A stretch of 64,000 nucleotides of DNA from Falsiroseomonas oleicola. Its GTDB lineage: Bacteria; Pseudomonadota; Alphaproteobacteria; Acetobacterales; Acetobacteraceae. This document shows, one piece after another, positions 43,948-52,655 of the stretch; position 1 is the stretch's first letter, and each line of letters starts with the position of its first letter. The position numbers and the translations under genes are program-made. The notes under the pieces are model-generated. The model was not told the DNA's origin and did not search any database. It saw only the letters and a program-made list of their open reading frames with translations. The stretch lies in contig NZ_JAERQM010000001.1 in the NCBI RefSeq assembly GCF_019029495.1, positions 682,001 through 746,000 of the forward strand, written 5' to 3'.

Positions 43948-45353
43948 GGCGCGAGAACCCCACCCTGCGGCACCGGCCCGGCCAGCAGCTTGGCCAGGGC
44001 GGCGGAGGCGATGCGCGTGGTCAGCGAATCCGCGCGGCTGGTCAGGATGATCGGCACCCGCGCGCCGAGCACCAGCCCCGCGGCGGTGGCGCCGGCGAAG
44101 TACAGAAGCTGCTTGGCCAGCATGTTGCCCGCTTCCAGATCCGGCACCAGCAGGATATCCGCCTGGCCCGCGACCGGGGAGGTGATGCCCTTGATGCGCG
44201 CCGCATCGGGGCTCACCGCATTGTCGAAGGCCAGCGGCCCATCGACCAGCCCGCCGGTGATCTGCCCGCGCGCCGCCATCACCGTCAGCGCCGCCGCGTC
44301 CAGCGTGGACGGCATGCGGGGATTCACCGTCTCCACCGCCGCCAGCACCGCGACCAGCGGCTGTTCCAGGCCGAGCCGGCGCAGCATGTCGATGGCGTTC
44401 TGGCAGATGTCGCGCTTCTGCTCGAGCGTCGGCAGGATGTTGATGGCCGCATCGGTGATGACCAGCGGCTTGGCATAGGCCGGCACGTCCATCGCATAGA
44501 CATGGCTGATGCGGCGTTCGGTGCGCAGGCCCGACTCCCGCGCCAGCACGGCGCCGAGCAGCTCATCCGTGTGCAGGCTGCCCTTCATCAGCATGGCGAC
44601 GCGACCGGAGGCCGCAAGCTCCACACCCCGCGCGGCCGCCGCGTGACTGTGCGGCACAGGATCGATGGTGATGCCATCCAGCGAGACCCGCGCCGCTTCC
44701 GCCGCCGCGCGGATCTTCGCCTCCGGCCCGATCAGCAGGGGCTCCAGCAGCCCTTCGTTGCGCAACTCCACCGCCGCCAGGATGGCCGCGGTGGAACAGG
44801 GATGCACGATTCCGGCGGCGAGCATCTGCCCGCCGCGCGCGCGTTCGATGAAGGCGTCGTAGCGGTCATGCCGCCGGATCGAGATCTCCGGCAGTTCCGT
44901 GCGTGGCCAGGCGATGGCATTGGCTGGCGCGATCACCGTCGCCACGCCTTCCAGCACATTCTCCCCCTTCTGGTTGGTGCAGACGGTGTCGAGCAGCACG
45001 ATGCGCTTGGCATCCCGCTTTTCCCGCACCGTGACGGTCGCGGTCACCACGTCGCCGGGCGAGACGGGCTTCAGGAAGCGCAGCTCCTGGCCCAGGTAGA
45101 TGGTGCCCGGCCCGGGCAGCCGCGTGCCGAGCACGGCGGAGACCAGCGCGCCGGTCCACATGCCATGGGCGACGATGTGGCCGAACAGGCCGGTGGCGGC
45201 GAAGGTGGCGTCGAGATGCGCCGGATTCACATCGCCGGAGACGCGGGCAAACAGCTCGATATCGTCGCGACCGACGATGCGGACCAGCGAGGCGCTTTCG
45301 CCTGGCTGCATCTCGTCGAAGGTGCGGTTTCTGAGAAGCGGTTGGGTCATCAT
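43944..45353 (-). CDS. fused MaoC-like enoyl-CoA hydratase and phosphate acetyl/butyryltransferase
   Basis: A 469-residue protein of two parts. Residues about 1-150 are a hot-dog MaoC dehydratase (FARVSGDVNPAHLDATFAATGLFGHIVAHGMWTGALVSAVLG, with the Asp-His hydratase pair). Residues about 160-465 are a phosphotransacylase of the Pta/Ptb family (IVHPCSTAAILAAVELRNEGLLEPLLIGP, then AMLMKGSLHTDELLGAVL, TDAAINILPTLEQKRDICQNAIDMLRRLG and GQADILLVPDLEAGNMLAKQL). It would convert acyl-CoA to acyl-phosphate for the kinase encoded next. Two adjacent ATGs (45353, 45350) are possible starts. It begins 2 nt after the phaC stop. Confidence 0.92.
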   Translation of the reverse strand: MMTQPLLRNRTFDEMQPGESASLVRIVGRDDIELFARVSGDVNPAHLDATFAATGLFGHIVAHGMWTGALVSAVLGTRLPGPGTIYLGQELRFLKPVSPGDVVTATVTVREKRDAKRIVLLDTVCTNQKGENVLEGVATVIAPANAIAWPRTELPEISIRRHDRYDAFIERARGGQMLAAGIVHPCSTAAILAAVELRNEGLLEPLLIGPEAKIRAAAEAARVSLDGITIDPVPHSHAAAARGVELAASGRVAMLMKGSLHTDELLGAVLARESGLRTERRISHVYAMDVPAYAKPLVITDAAINILPTLEQKRDICQNAIDMLRRLGLEQPLVAVLAAVETVNPRMPSTLDAAALTVMAARGQITGGLVDGPLAFDNAVSPDAARIKGITSPVAGQADILLVPDLEAGNMLAKQLLYFAGATAAGLVLGARVPIILTSRADSLTTRIASAALAKLLAGPVPQGGVLAP

Positions 45354-45355
45354 CC

Positions 45356-47134
45356 TCACCTTTGCAGCACATAGGTGCCGGGCGCGTCGTCCCGTGGCGG
45401 GTAGCCGGCCTCCGGTGCCCCCATGGGCGGTGGCGGCACGGCGTCCCCCGGCGTCTGCGTCTCCAGCCAATCGGTCCAGGCGGGCCACCAGGATCCCTCC
45501 TGCGGCGCGTGCAGCTCCATCCATTCCTCCGCATCCTGCCAGGCATCGCCAGCCTGGCGCGTCGCGATGCGGAAATGCCGGTGGGGGTGCCCTGGCTCGC
45601 TGACGATGCCGGCATTGTGGCCGCCACTGGTCAGCACGAAGGTCACCTGATCGGCATCCGCCAAGGCGTGGATCTTGTAGACGGAATGCCAGGGCGCGAC
45701 ATGGTCGCGTTCGGTGCCCACCGCGAAGATCGGCACGCGGATGTTCTGCGGCGCCGCCGGCCGTCCATCCACCATCAGCCGCCCCGCCGCGAATTCATTG
45801 TCGAGGTAGAGGTGGCGCAGATATTCGGCATGCATGCGATAGGGCATGCGCGTCGTATCCGCGTTCCAGGCCATCAGGTCGATCATCGGCGCGCGTTCGC
45901 CCATCAGATAGTCATGCACCATGCGCGACCAGATCAGGTCGTTGGACCGCAGCAGCTGGAAGGCGCCGGCCATCTGGTCCGCGGCCAGGTAGCCGCGGTC
46001 CCACATCATGCTGTCCAGCAGATGCATCTGGCTGTGGTCGATGAACAGCGCCAGCTCCCCCGGCTCGCTGAAATCGGTCTGCGCCGCGAGCAAGGTGAGC
46101 GAGGCCAGCCTGTGATCCCCGGCGCGCGCCATGGCGGCCGCGGCGATGGCCATCAGCGTGCCGCCCAGGCAGTAGCCGGTGGCGTGGATGCGCTGCTCCG
46201 GCAGGATCGCGCCCACCGCATCCAGCGCCGCCATCACGCCGAGCCGGCGGTAATCGTCCAGCCCCAGGTCGCGATCCGTCGCGGTGGGATTGTGCCAGGA
46301 GATGCAGAACACCGTGTGCCCGCGCCCCACCAGATAGGCGATCAGCGAGTTCTGCGCAGAGAGGTCCAGGATGTAGTACTTCATGATCCAGGCCGGCACG
46401 ATCAGGATCGGCTCCGCCTTCACCTGCTCCGTCGCCGGCGCGTATTGGATCAGCTCCATCAGATGGTTGCGGTGGACGACGCGCCCCGGCGTGCGTGCCA
46501 CGTCGCGGCCCACGACGAAATTCTCGGCGCCCAGCGGTGGCTGGCCGGCCATCGTCCGGCCCGCATCCTCCATCCAGTTCCGCATCCCTTGCATCAGGTT
46601 CATGCCGCCGGTCTGCATGGTGGCCTGCAGCACCTCGGGATTGGTGAAGGGCAGGTTGGCGGGGGAGAACATGTCGAGGATCTGCCGCGTCAGGAAGGAC
46701 ACCACCTCCTCATGATGCGGCGTCACCCCGGGCACATCATGGGTGACGTTGTGCCACCATTGCTGATTGAGCAGGAAGGCCTGCTGCCAGAGGCGGAAGG
46801 GCCATTGCTGCCAGCCGGGATGCTGGAAGCGCGTATCGCCCGGCAGCGGGGCGATGCACAGCGGGGCTTCCGGATGAAGGGCGCCCGCCGTCATCTCCCC
46901 GGCCAGCCGCGCGGATTTGCGCAGCGCCTTGTGCAACAACTCCGCCTGCTTGCCGGGGGCGCGCGCCAGATGGACGGACCAGTCGAACAGCGCCAATGCC
47001 AGCGCGGCGCGCGAAATGCCGGAGGAGGACTTCGCGCTCAGCGCCTCCGCCATGCGGTCCATGGCGCGAAAACCCTCGGTGCCGATCGGGTCCTCGCGCC
47101 GCGCCGTGCAGGCCTCGGTGACAGCCTTCGTCAT
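45356..47134 (-). CDS. phaC: poly(3-hydroxyalkanoate) synthase, class I
   Basis: A 592-residue PHA synthase that polymerises (R)-3-hydroxyacyl-CoA at the granule surface. The lipase-like box is GYCLGG with nucleophile Cys322; the Asp lies in the AVGTERDHVAPWHSVYKI region and His in TSGGHNAGIVSEPG. The PhaC N-terminal domain carries NVTHDVPGV and NPFTNPEVLQ-like (LPFTNPEVLQATMQTGGMNLMQGMRNWMED) motifs. It heads the minus-strand operon with ptb, ackA and fabI, and faces a phasin gene across 211 bp that hold an FNR/FixK box. Confidence 0.95.
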   Translation of the reverse strand: MTKAVTEACTARREDPIGTEGFRAMDRMAEALSAKSSSGISRAALALALFDWSVHLARAPGKQAELLHKALRKSARLAGEMTAGALHPEAPLCIAPLPGDTRFQHPGWQQWPFRLWQQAFLLNQQWWHNVTHDVPGVTPHHEEVVSFLTRQILDMFSPANLPFTNPEVLQATMQTGGMNLMQGMRNWMEDAGRTMAGQPPLGAENFVVGRDVARTPGRVVHRNHLMELIQYAPATEQVKAEPILIVPAWIMKYYILDLSAQNSLIAYLVGRGHTVFCISWHNPTATDRDLGLDDYRRLGVMAALDAVGAILPEQRIHATGYCLGGTLMAIAAAAMARAGDHRLASLTLLAAQTDFSEPGELALFIDHSQMHLLDSMMWDRGYLAADQMAGAFQLLRSNDLIWSRMVHDYLMGERAPMIDLMAWNADTTRMPYRMHAEYLRHLYLDNEFAAGRLMVDGRPAAPQNIRVPIFAVGTERDHVAPWHSVYKIHALADADQVTFVLTSGGHNAGIVSEPGHPHRHFRIATRQAGDAWQDAEEWMELHAPQEGSWWPAWTDWLETQTPGDAVPPPPMGAPEAGYPPRDDAPGTYVLQR

Positions 47135-47271
47135 GTCATGGATCCTTCACTGTCCTGCCTCGGAAACAACGATCGCGATTTCGTGAGATCGCAGCGCAGG
47201 ACTGGCACCACGACAAATCGCGGCGGCCTTTGGCGTGGCTGCGAAGTAGCCGCGGCGGTGGTCGCGAGTCC

Positions 47272-47285
47272 TTGACGCAGATCAA
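47272..47285. promoter_or_regulatory. FNR/FixK-type box between phaC and the phasin gene
   Basis: TTGAC-GCAG-ATCAA differs by one base from the TTGAT-N4-ATCAA consensus used by oxygen-responsive FNR/FixK proteins. Its centre is 67 bp before the phasin ATG; a start near 47320 would place it at the classical -41.5 activator position with GTCTAG at about 47305-47310 as -10 element. Confidence 0.75.
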
Positions 47286-47345
47286 TGCCCCGCGGGGCGT
47301 CGGCGTCTAGGCAGGTGCTTCCACCGCAAGAGGCAGGGATCGATC

Positions 47346-47645
47346 ATGTCCAACCACAAGGCCGCCGCCGCGCCGCAGACCAGCACCATGCCGGCGAATC
47401 CGTTCCTCGCCGCCGGCGATTGGACCAAGCCGCTGATGGACGTGCCCGCCAAGTTGCAGGAGGAGGCGATGAGCTTCGCCGCGCAGCGGCTGCGCGCCCA
47501 GGCGGAGTTCCTGGAAGGCCTGGCCGCCTGCCGCAGCCCGGCCGATCTGATGGAGCGCCAGGGCCAGTTCCTGCGCTCGGCGATGGAGGCCTATTCGGCG
47601 GAAGCTGGCAGGTCGTGGAAGCTGATGCAGGGTCCAGGCGCCTGA
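47346..47645 (+). CDS. small phasin-family protein
   Basis: A 99-residue amphipathic helical protein, typical of short phasins that coat polyhydroxyalkanoate granules: NPFLAAGDWTKPLMDVPAKLQEEAMSFAAQRLRAQAEFLEGLAACRSPADLMERQGQFLRSAMEAYSAEAGRSWKLM. The segment ADLMERQGQFLRSAMEAYSAE matches the phasin helix pattern. It is divergent from phaC, which supports the assignment, and probably shares the FNR/FixK box with it. HlyD follows 19 bp downstream. Confidence 0.85.
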   Translation: MSNHKAAAAPQTSTMPANPFLAAGDWTKPLMDVPAKLQEEAMSFAAQRLRAQAEFLEGLAACRSPADLMERQGQFLRSAMEAYSAEAGRSWKLMQGPGA

Positions 47646-47664
47646 TTAAAGACGGATACGCGGC

Positions 47665-48738
47665 ATGATGGCCACCGCCCGGCGCTACCTTCCCCTGGTG
47701 GCGCTGCTTGTGATCGCGGCCGTCGCCGCATTCTATGGCTGGCGTGCCTGGCAGCCCGCCGGCCTGCCCAGCGGCATCGCCAGCGGCAATGGCCGTATCG
47801 AGGCGGTGGAGATCGACGTCGCCACCAAGCTCGCCGGCCGGTTGCAGGAGGTGGCGGTGCGTGAGGGCGACTTCGTGACCGCCGGCCAGGTGATCGCGCG
47901 CATGAATACCGACCAGCTTCAGGCGCAGCGGCGGGAAGCCGAGGCGCAGCTGCGACGCGCGCGCATCGCCATCCGCACCGCCGGCAGCGTGGTCACCCAG
48001 CGCCAGGCGGAACGCATGGCGGCGGAAGCCGTGCTGGCGCAGCGCGAGGCGGAGCGGGAGGCGGCGGAACGCCGCGTCGCCCGCACCGAACAGCTCGCCC
48101 GCGGCAACAACGCGCCGCTGCAATTGCTGGATGACGACCGTGCCCGCGTGCAGGGCGCCATCGCCGCCACCGGTGCCGCGCGCGCCCAGCTCGCCGCCGC
48201 CGAGGCCGGCATCGGTGCCGCGGAATCGCAGGTGGTGGATGCGGAAGCGGCGGTGGAGGCCGCGCAGGCCACGCTGCAACGGATCGATGTGGAAATCGCC
48301 GACAGCACGCTGCGCGCGCCGCGTGACGGCCGCGTGCAATACCTGGTCTCCCAGCCCGGCGAGGTGCTGGCCGCCGGCGGGCGCGTGCTGAACCTGATCG
48401 ACGTCACCGACGTCTTCATGACCTTCTTCCTGCCCACCGAACAGGCCGGCCGCGCTGCCTATGGCGCGGAGGGGCGCATCATCCTGGATGCGGCACCAAG
48501 GCTGGTGATTCCCGCCGAGGTCTCCTTCGTCTCCGACACTGCGCAGTTCACGCCCCGCACGGTGGAGACGGCGCTGGAACGCCAGAAGCTGATGTTCCGC
48601 ATCCGCCTGCGAATCCCGCCCGCCTTGCTGCGCCAGCACATGGAACAGGTGAAGACCGGCCTGCCCGGCATCGCTTATGTCCGCCTCGACCCCGCCACGG
48701 AATGGCCAGCCGCCCTGCGGGCGACGATCGCGCCGTGA
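47665..48738 (+). CDS. HlyD-family secretion/efflux adaptor (YhiI-like)
   Basis: A 357-residue membrane-anchored periplasmic adaptor with one N-terminal helix ([19 protein letters not shown]), the lipoyl half-motif [29 protein letters not shown], a long Ala/Arg/Glu-rich coiled coil (about residues 90-200), and the second half [36 protein letters not shown]. The same order, adaptor then RbbA then YhhJ, is the yhiI-rbbA-yhhJ operon of E. coli. It ends in a GTGA overlap with rbbA. Confidence 0.9.
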   Translation: MMATARRYLPLVALLVIAAVAAFYGWRAWQPAGLPSGIASGNGRIEAVEIDVATKLAGRLQEVAVREGDFVTAGQVIARMNTDQLQAQRREAEAQLRRARIAIRTAGSVVTQRQAERMAAEAVLAQREAEREAAERRVARTEQLARGNNAPLQLLDDDRARVQGAIAATGAARAQLAAAEAGIGAAESQVVDAEAAVEAAQATLQRIDVEIADSTLRAPRDGRVQYLVSQPGEVLAAGGRVLNLIDVTDVFMTFFLPTEQAGRAAYGAEGRIILDAAPRLVIPAEVSFVSDTAQFTPRTVETALERQKLMFRIRLRIPPALLRQHMEQVKTGLPGIAYVRLDPATEWPAALRATIAP

Positions 48739-51461
48739 CGGCACCGCCGGTGGCGCGGCTGGAACAGGTCGCGCTGTCCCATGGCGCCAACAAGGCGCTG
48801 GATGGGGTGACGCTGGACCTGCCCGCGGGCTGCGTGGTCGGGCTGATCGGGCCGGATGGCGTCGGCAAGTCCAGCCTGCTGGCGCTGATCGCCGGCGCCC
48901 AGGCGATCCAGCAGGGGCGGGTGGAGGTGCTGGGCGGCGACATGGCCCAGGCGGCGCATCGCCGGCGCAGCGGGCCGCGCATCGCCTATATGCCGCAGGG
49001 GCTGGGCAAGAACCTCTACCCCACGCTCTCCGTCTTCGAGAATGTCGATTTCTTCGGCCGCCTGTTCGGCCATGGCAAGGCCGAACGCGCCCGCCGCATC
49101 GCCGGGCTGCTGCGCAGCACCGGCCTGGCCCGCTTCGCCGACCGCCCGGCCGGCAAGCTCTCCGGCGGCATGAAGCAGAAGCTCGGCCTGTGCTGCGCGC
49201 TGATCCACGACCCGGAGCTGCTGATCCTGGACGAGCCGACCACCGGCGTGGACCCGCTTTCGCGCCGCCAGTTCTGGGAGCTGATCGCGGCCATCCGCGC
49301 CGGCCAGCCCAGCCTCAGCGTGCTGGTCGCCACTGCCTATATGGAGGAGGCGGCGCGCTTCGACTGGCTGGTGGCGATGGAGGCCGGGCGCGTGCTGGCC
49401 ACCGGCACGCCGGGCGACCTGCTGGCGCAGACCGGCGCTGCGGATCTGGACGCCGCCTTCATCGCCCTGCTGCCGGAGGCGCGCCGCGCCGGCCACCAGG
49501 CTGTCGCGATCCCGCCCCGCCCGGCGGCGGCGCAGGCGGAGATCGCGATCGAGGCCGACCACCTGACCATGCGCTTCGGTGATTTCACCGCCGTCGACGA
49601 TGTCAGCTTCCGCATCCCGCGCGGCGAGATCTTCGGCTTCCTCGGCTCCAATGGCTGCGGCAAGACCACGACGATGAAGATGCTGACCGGCCTGCTGCCG
49701 GCCAGCGCCGGCACGGCAAAACTGTTCGGCCAGCCCGTCGCGGCGCAGGACGTCGCCGCGCGGCGGCATGTCGGCTACATGTCGCAGGCCTTCTCGCTCT
49801 ATACCGAGCTGACGGTGCGCCAGAACCTCGACCTGCATGCCCGCCTGTTCAACCTGCCGCCCGAGACCATCCCCGACCGCATCGCCGAGATGTGCCGCCG
49901 CTTCGGGCTGGAGGAGGTGATGGAGGCGCTGCCCGAGTCCCTGCCGCTCGGCATGCGGCAGCGCCTGTCGCTGGCCGTGGCGATGATCCATGCGCCGCGC
50001 CTGCTGATCCTGGACGAGCCCACCTCCGGCGTCGATCCGGTGGCGCGCGATGCCTTCTGGCGCATCCTGGCGGAGCTGTCGCGGCAGGATCAGGTGACGA
50101 TCTTCGTCTCCACCCATTTCATGAACGAGGCGGCGCTCTGCGACCGCATCTCCCTGATGCATGCCGGCCGCGTGCTGGTCAGCGACACGCCGCAGGCGAT
50201 CCGCGAAGCACGTGGCGCGGCGACGCTGGAGGAGGCCTTCATCGATCATTTGCAGGAGGCGATGGGGGCGGAGGCCACGGCGCCCGAAGCGCCGCCGACA
50301 CCTGACACCACGGCACCGGCCCCAGCCCCGCGCGGCTTCGATCCGCGCCGCCTGGGCGCCTATGCGTGGCGGGAGGCGCTGGAGTTGCAACGCGACCCGA
50401 TCCGCACGGCCCTGGCGCTGATCGGCAGCCTGATCCTGATGTTCGTCATCGGCTACGGCATCAACCTGGATGTCGAGAACCTGACCTTCGCCGTGCTGGA
50501 CCGCGATGGCAGCGCCGCCAGCCGCGACTACCGGGGGCAGATCGGCGGTTCCCGCTACTTCATCGAGCAGTCGCCCATCCTCGACTATGCCGATCTCGAC
50601 CGGCGCATGCGGCGCGGGGAGATCAGCCTGGCCATCGAAATTCCCGCCGGCTTCGGGCGCGACCTGGCGCGCGGCCGGCCGGTGGAAATCGGCGCCTGGA
50701 TCGACGGCGCCATGCCGACGCGGGCGGAGACGGTGCGCGGCTATGTGCAGGGCATGCATGCCGCCTGGCTGACCCAGCGCGCGCGGGAAGGCCACGCCGC
50801 CGCCGCCGCGCTGGGCAGCTTCACGCTGGAAATCCGCTACCGCTATAATCCGGATGTGCAGTCCCTGGTGGCCATCGTGCCGGCGGTGATTCCGCTGCTG
50901 CTGATGATGATCCCGGCCATGCTGGCGGCGCTGAGCGTGGTGCGGGAGAAGGAGCTAGGCTCGATCCTCAACTTCTATGTCACCCCGGTGACGCGGCTGG
51001 AATTCCTGCTCGGCAAGCAGGCGCCCTATGTGGCGCTGGCGATGATGAACTTCCTGATGCTGGCGGGCTTCGCCATCTTCGGCTTCGGCGTGAACTTCAC
51101 CGGCAGCTTCCTGGCGCTGGCCACCGCCGCGCTGATGTATGTGATCGCGGCGACCGCGATGGGATTGGTGATTTCCGCCTTCATCTCCAGCCAGATCGCG
51201 GCGATCTTCGGCACGGCGCTGATCACGCTGATCCCCGCCGTGCAGTTCTCCGGCATGACCGATCCGGTGTCCTCGCTGGAAGGTGTCGGCGCCTTCATCG
51301 GGCAGATCTATCCGACCAGCCATTTCATGACGATCGCGCGCGGCACCTTTTCCAAGGCGCTGAGTTTCGGCGATCTTGGCGGGTCCTTCCTGCCGCTGGC
51401 GCTGGCCGGGCCGGTGCTGATCGGCCTGGCCGTGCTGCTGCTGCGCAAGCAGGCGCGCTGA
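48735..51461 (+). CDS. rbbA: RbbA-type ABC protein (two ATPase domains fused to an ABC-2 permease)
   Basis: A 908-residue protein. ABC domain 1 (about residues 10-235) has [52 protein letters not shown] domain 2 (about 265-500) has [14 protein letters not shown] and a degenerate signature [33 protein letters not shown]. The C-terminal 370 residues form an ABC-2 membrane domain with six helices ([43 protein letters not shown]). E. coli RbbA is known as a ribosome-associated ATPase, but the adaptor and YhhJ beside it argue for export. An in-frame ATG at 48702 is an alternative start. Confidence 0.93.
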   Translation: MTAPPVARLEQVALSHGANKALDGVTLDLPAGCVVGLIGPDGVGKSSLLALIAGAQAIQQGRVEVLGGDMAQAAHRRRSGPRIAYMPQGLGKNLYPTLSVFENVDFFGRLFGHGKAERARRIAGLLRSTGLARFADRPAGKLSGGMKQKLGLCCALIHDPELLILDEPTTGVDPLSRRQFWELIAAIRAGQPSLSVLVATAYMEEAARFDWLVAMEAGRVLATGTPGDLLAQTGAADLDAAFIALLPEARRAGHQAVAIPPRPAAAQAEIAIEADHLTMRFGDFTAVDDVSFRIPRGEIFGFLGSNGCGKTTTMKMLTGLLPASAGTAKLFGQPVAAQDVAARRHVGYMSQAFSLYTELTVRQNLDLHARLFNLPPETIPDRIAEMCRRFGLEEVMEALPESLPLGMRQRLSLAVAMIHAPRLLILDEPTSGVDPVARDAFWRILAELSRQDQVTIFVSTHFMNEAALCDRISLMHAGRVLVSDTPQAIREARGAATLEEAFIDHLQEAMGAEATAPEAPPTPDTTAPAPAPRGFDPRRLGAYAWREALELQRDPIRTALALIGSLILMFVIGYGINLDVENLTFAVLDRDGSAASRDYRGQIGGSRYFIEQSPILDYADLDRRMRRGEISLAIEIPAGFGRDLARGRPVEIGAWIDGAMPTRAETVRGYVQGMHAAWLTQRAREGHAAAAALGSFTLEIRYRYNPDVQSLVAIVPAVIPLLLMMIPAMLAALSVVREKELGSILNFYVTPVTRLEFLLGKQAPYVALAMMNFLMLAGFAIFGFGVNFTGSFLALATAALMYVIAATAMGLVISAFISSQIAAIFGTALITLIPAVQFSGMTDPVSSLEGVGAFIGQIYPTSHFMTIARGTFSKALSFGDLGGSFLPLALAGPVLIGLAVLLLRKQAR

Positions 51462-51463
51462 CC

Positions 51464-52570
51464 ATGCGCAATATCCTGCAACTCGGCATCAAGGAGTTGC
51501 GTGGCCTGGCGCGGGATGTCGTGCTGCTGCTGCTGATTTTCTACTCCTTCACTCTGTCCATCCACACCGCCTCCACCGCCATGCCGGAAGCGCTGAACAA
51601 GGCCGCCATCGCGGTGGTGGATGAGGACCGTTCGCAGCTTTCCGCGCGGCTGTCCGGTGCCTTCTACCCACCCCACTTCACCCTGCCGCCGCTGATCACG
51701 GCGCAGCAGATGGATCGGCGGATGGATGCGGGGCAGGACACTTTCGCGCTCGACATCCCGCCGAATTTCCAGCGCGAGTTGTTGGCCGGGCGGGTGCCGT
51801 CGCTGCAACTCAACGTCGACGCCACGCGGATGACGCAGGCCTTCACCGGCGGCGGCTATGTGCAGTCCATCGTCAGCGAGGAGATCGCCGGCTTCCTCAA
51901 CCGGCAGGATGGGGCGAGCGTCACCACCGTGGGGCTGGCGCTGCGCGCGCGCTACAATCCGGAACTGAGCAAGGCCTGGTTCGGCGCGATCAATGAGGTG
52001 ATTTCCTCCATCACCATGCTCTCCATCATCCTGACCGGCGCGGCGCTGATCCGGGAGAGGGAGCACGGGACGATCGAGCATCTGCTGACCATGCCGGTGA
52101 CACCCTTCGAGATCATGGCGAGCAAGATCTGGTCGATGGGGCTGGTGGTGCTGCTGGCGGCCACCTTCTCGCTGGTGGTGGTGGTGCAGGGGCTGCTGGA
52201 GGTGCCCTTGCAGGGGTCGCTGGCGCTGTTCCTGCTGGGCACCGCCTTGCAGCTTTTCGCCACCACCTGCCTCGGCATCTACCTGGCCACCCTGGCCGGG
52301 ACGATGCCGCAATTCGGGCTGCTGTTGATCCTGGTGCTGCTGCCGATGCAGGTGCTGTCGGGCGGGATGACGCCGCGGGAGAGCATGCCGGAGGTCATCC
52401 AGACCATCATGCTGCTCGCGCCCAACACGCATTTCGTCATGCTGGCGCAGTCCGTGCTGTTTCGGGGCGCCGGGTTGGATGTGGTCTGGCCGCAGTTGCT
52501 GGCGCTGGTGGGGATTGGTGGCGCGCTGTTCGTGTTGGCGCTGCGGCGGTTTCGGCAGTTCTTGCGGTAG
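51464..52570 (+). CDS. yhhJ: ABC-2 type transporter permease (YhhJ-like)
   Basis: A 368-residue inner-membrane protein with an N-terminal helix (DVVLLLLIFYSFTLSIHTAS), a large periplasmic domain and five C-terminal helices, including ISSITMLSIILTGAALIREREHGTIEHLLTMPVTPFEIMASKIWS, the ABC-2 motif. It starts 2 nt after rbbA and completes the adaptor-ATPase-permease set. The substrate is unknown. A CT-rich repeat follows the stop. Confidence 0.92.
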   Translation: MRNILQLGIKELRGLARDVVLLLLIFYSFTLSIHTASTAMPEALNKAAIAVVDEDRSQLSARLSGAFYPPHFTLPPLITAQQMDRRMDAGQDTFALDIPPNFQRELLAGRVPSLQLNVDATRMTQAFTGGGYVQSIVSEEIAGFLNRQDGASVTTVGLALRARYNPELSKAWFGAINEVISSITMLSIILTGAALIREREHGTIEHLLTMPVTPFEIMASKIWSMGLVVLLAATFSLVVVVQGLLEVPLQGSLALFLLGTALQLFATTCLGIYLATLAGTMPQFGLLLILVLLPMQVLSGGMTPRESMPEVIQTIMLLAPNTHFVMLAQSVLFRGAGLDVVWPQLLALVGIGGALFVLALRRFRQFLR

Positions 52571-52574
52571 CGTG

Positions 52575-52641
52575 TGGGAAGGGGGCGTTGATTCTGCGCG
52601 CCCCCCTCACCCTGCCCTCTCCCCCCTTTGGGTGGAGAGGG
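52575..52641. repeat. CT-rich double-hairpin intergenic repeat, copy 2
   Basis: AAGGGGGCG (52579-52587) faces CGCGCCCCCCT (52598-52608), then CCCTCTCC (52615-52622) pairs with GGAGAGGG (52634-52641). It shares the CGCCCCCCTCACCC-x-CCCTCTCCCCCC core with 16430-16535 and lies between the convergent yhhJ and nrdJ genes. Confidence 0.7.
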
Positions 52642-52655
52642 TTCTTTCGGTGGCC

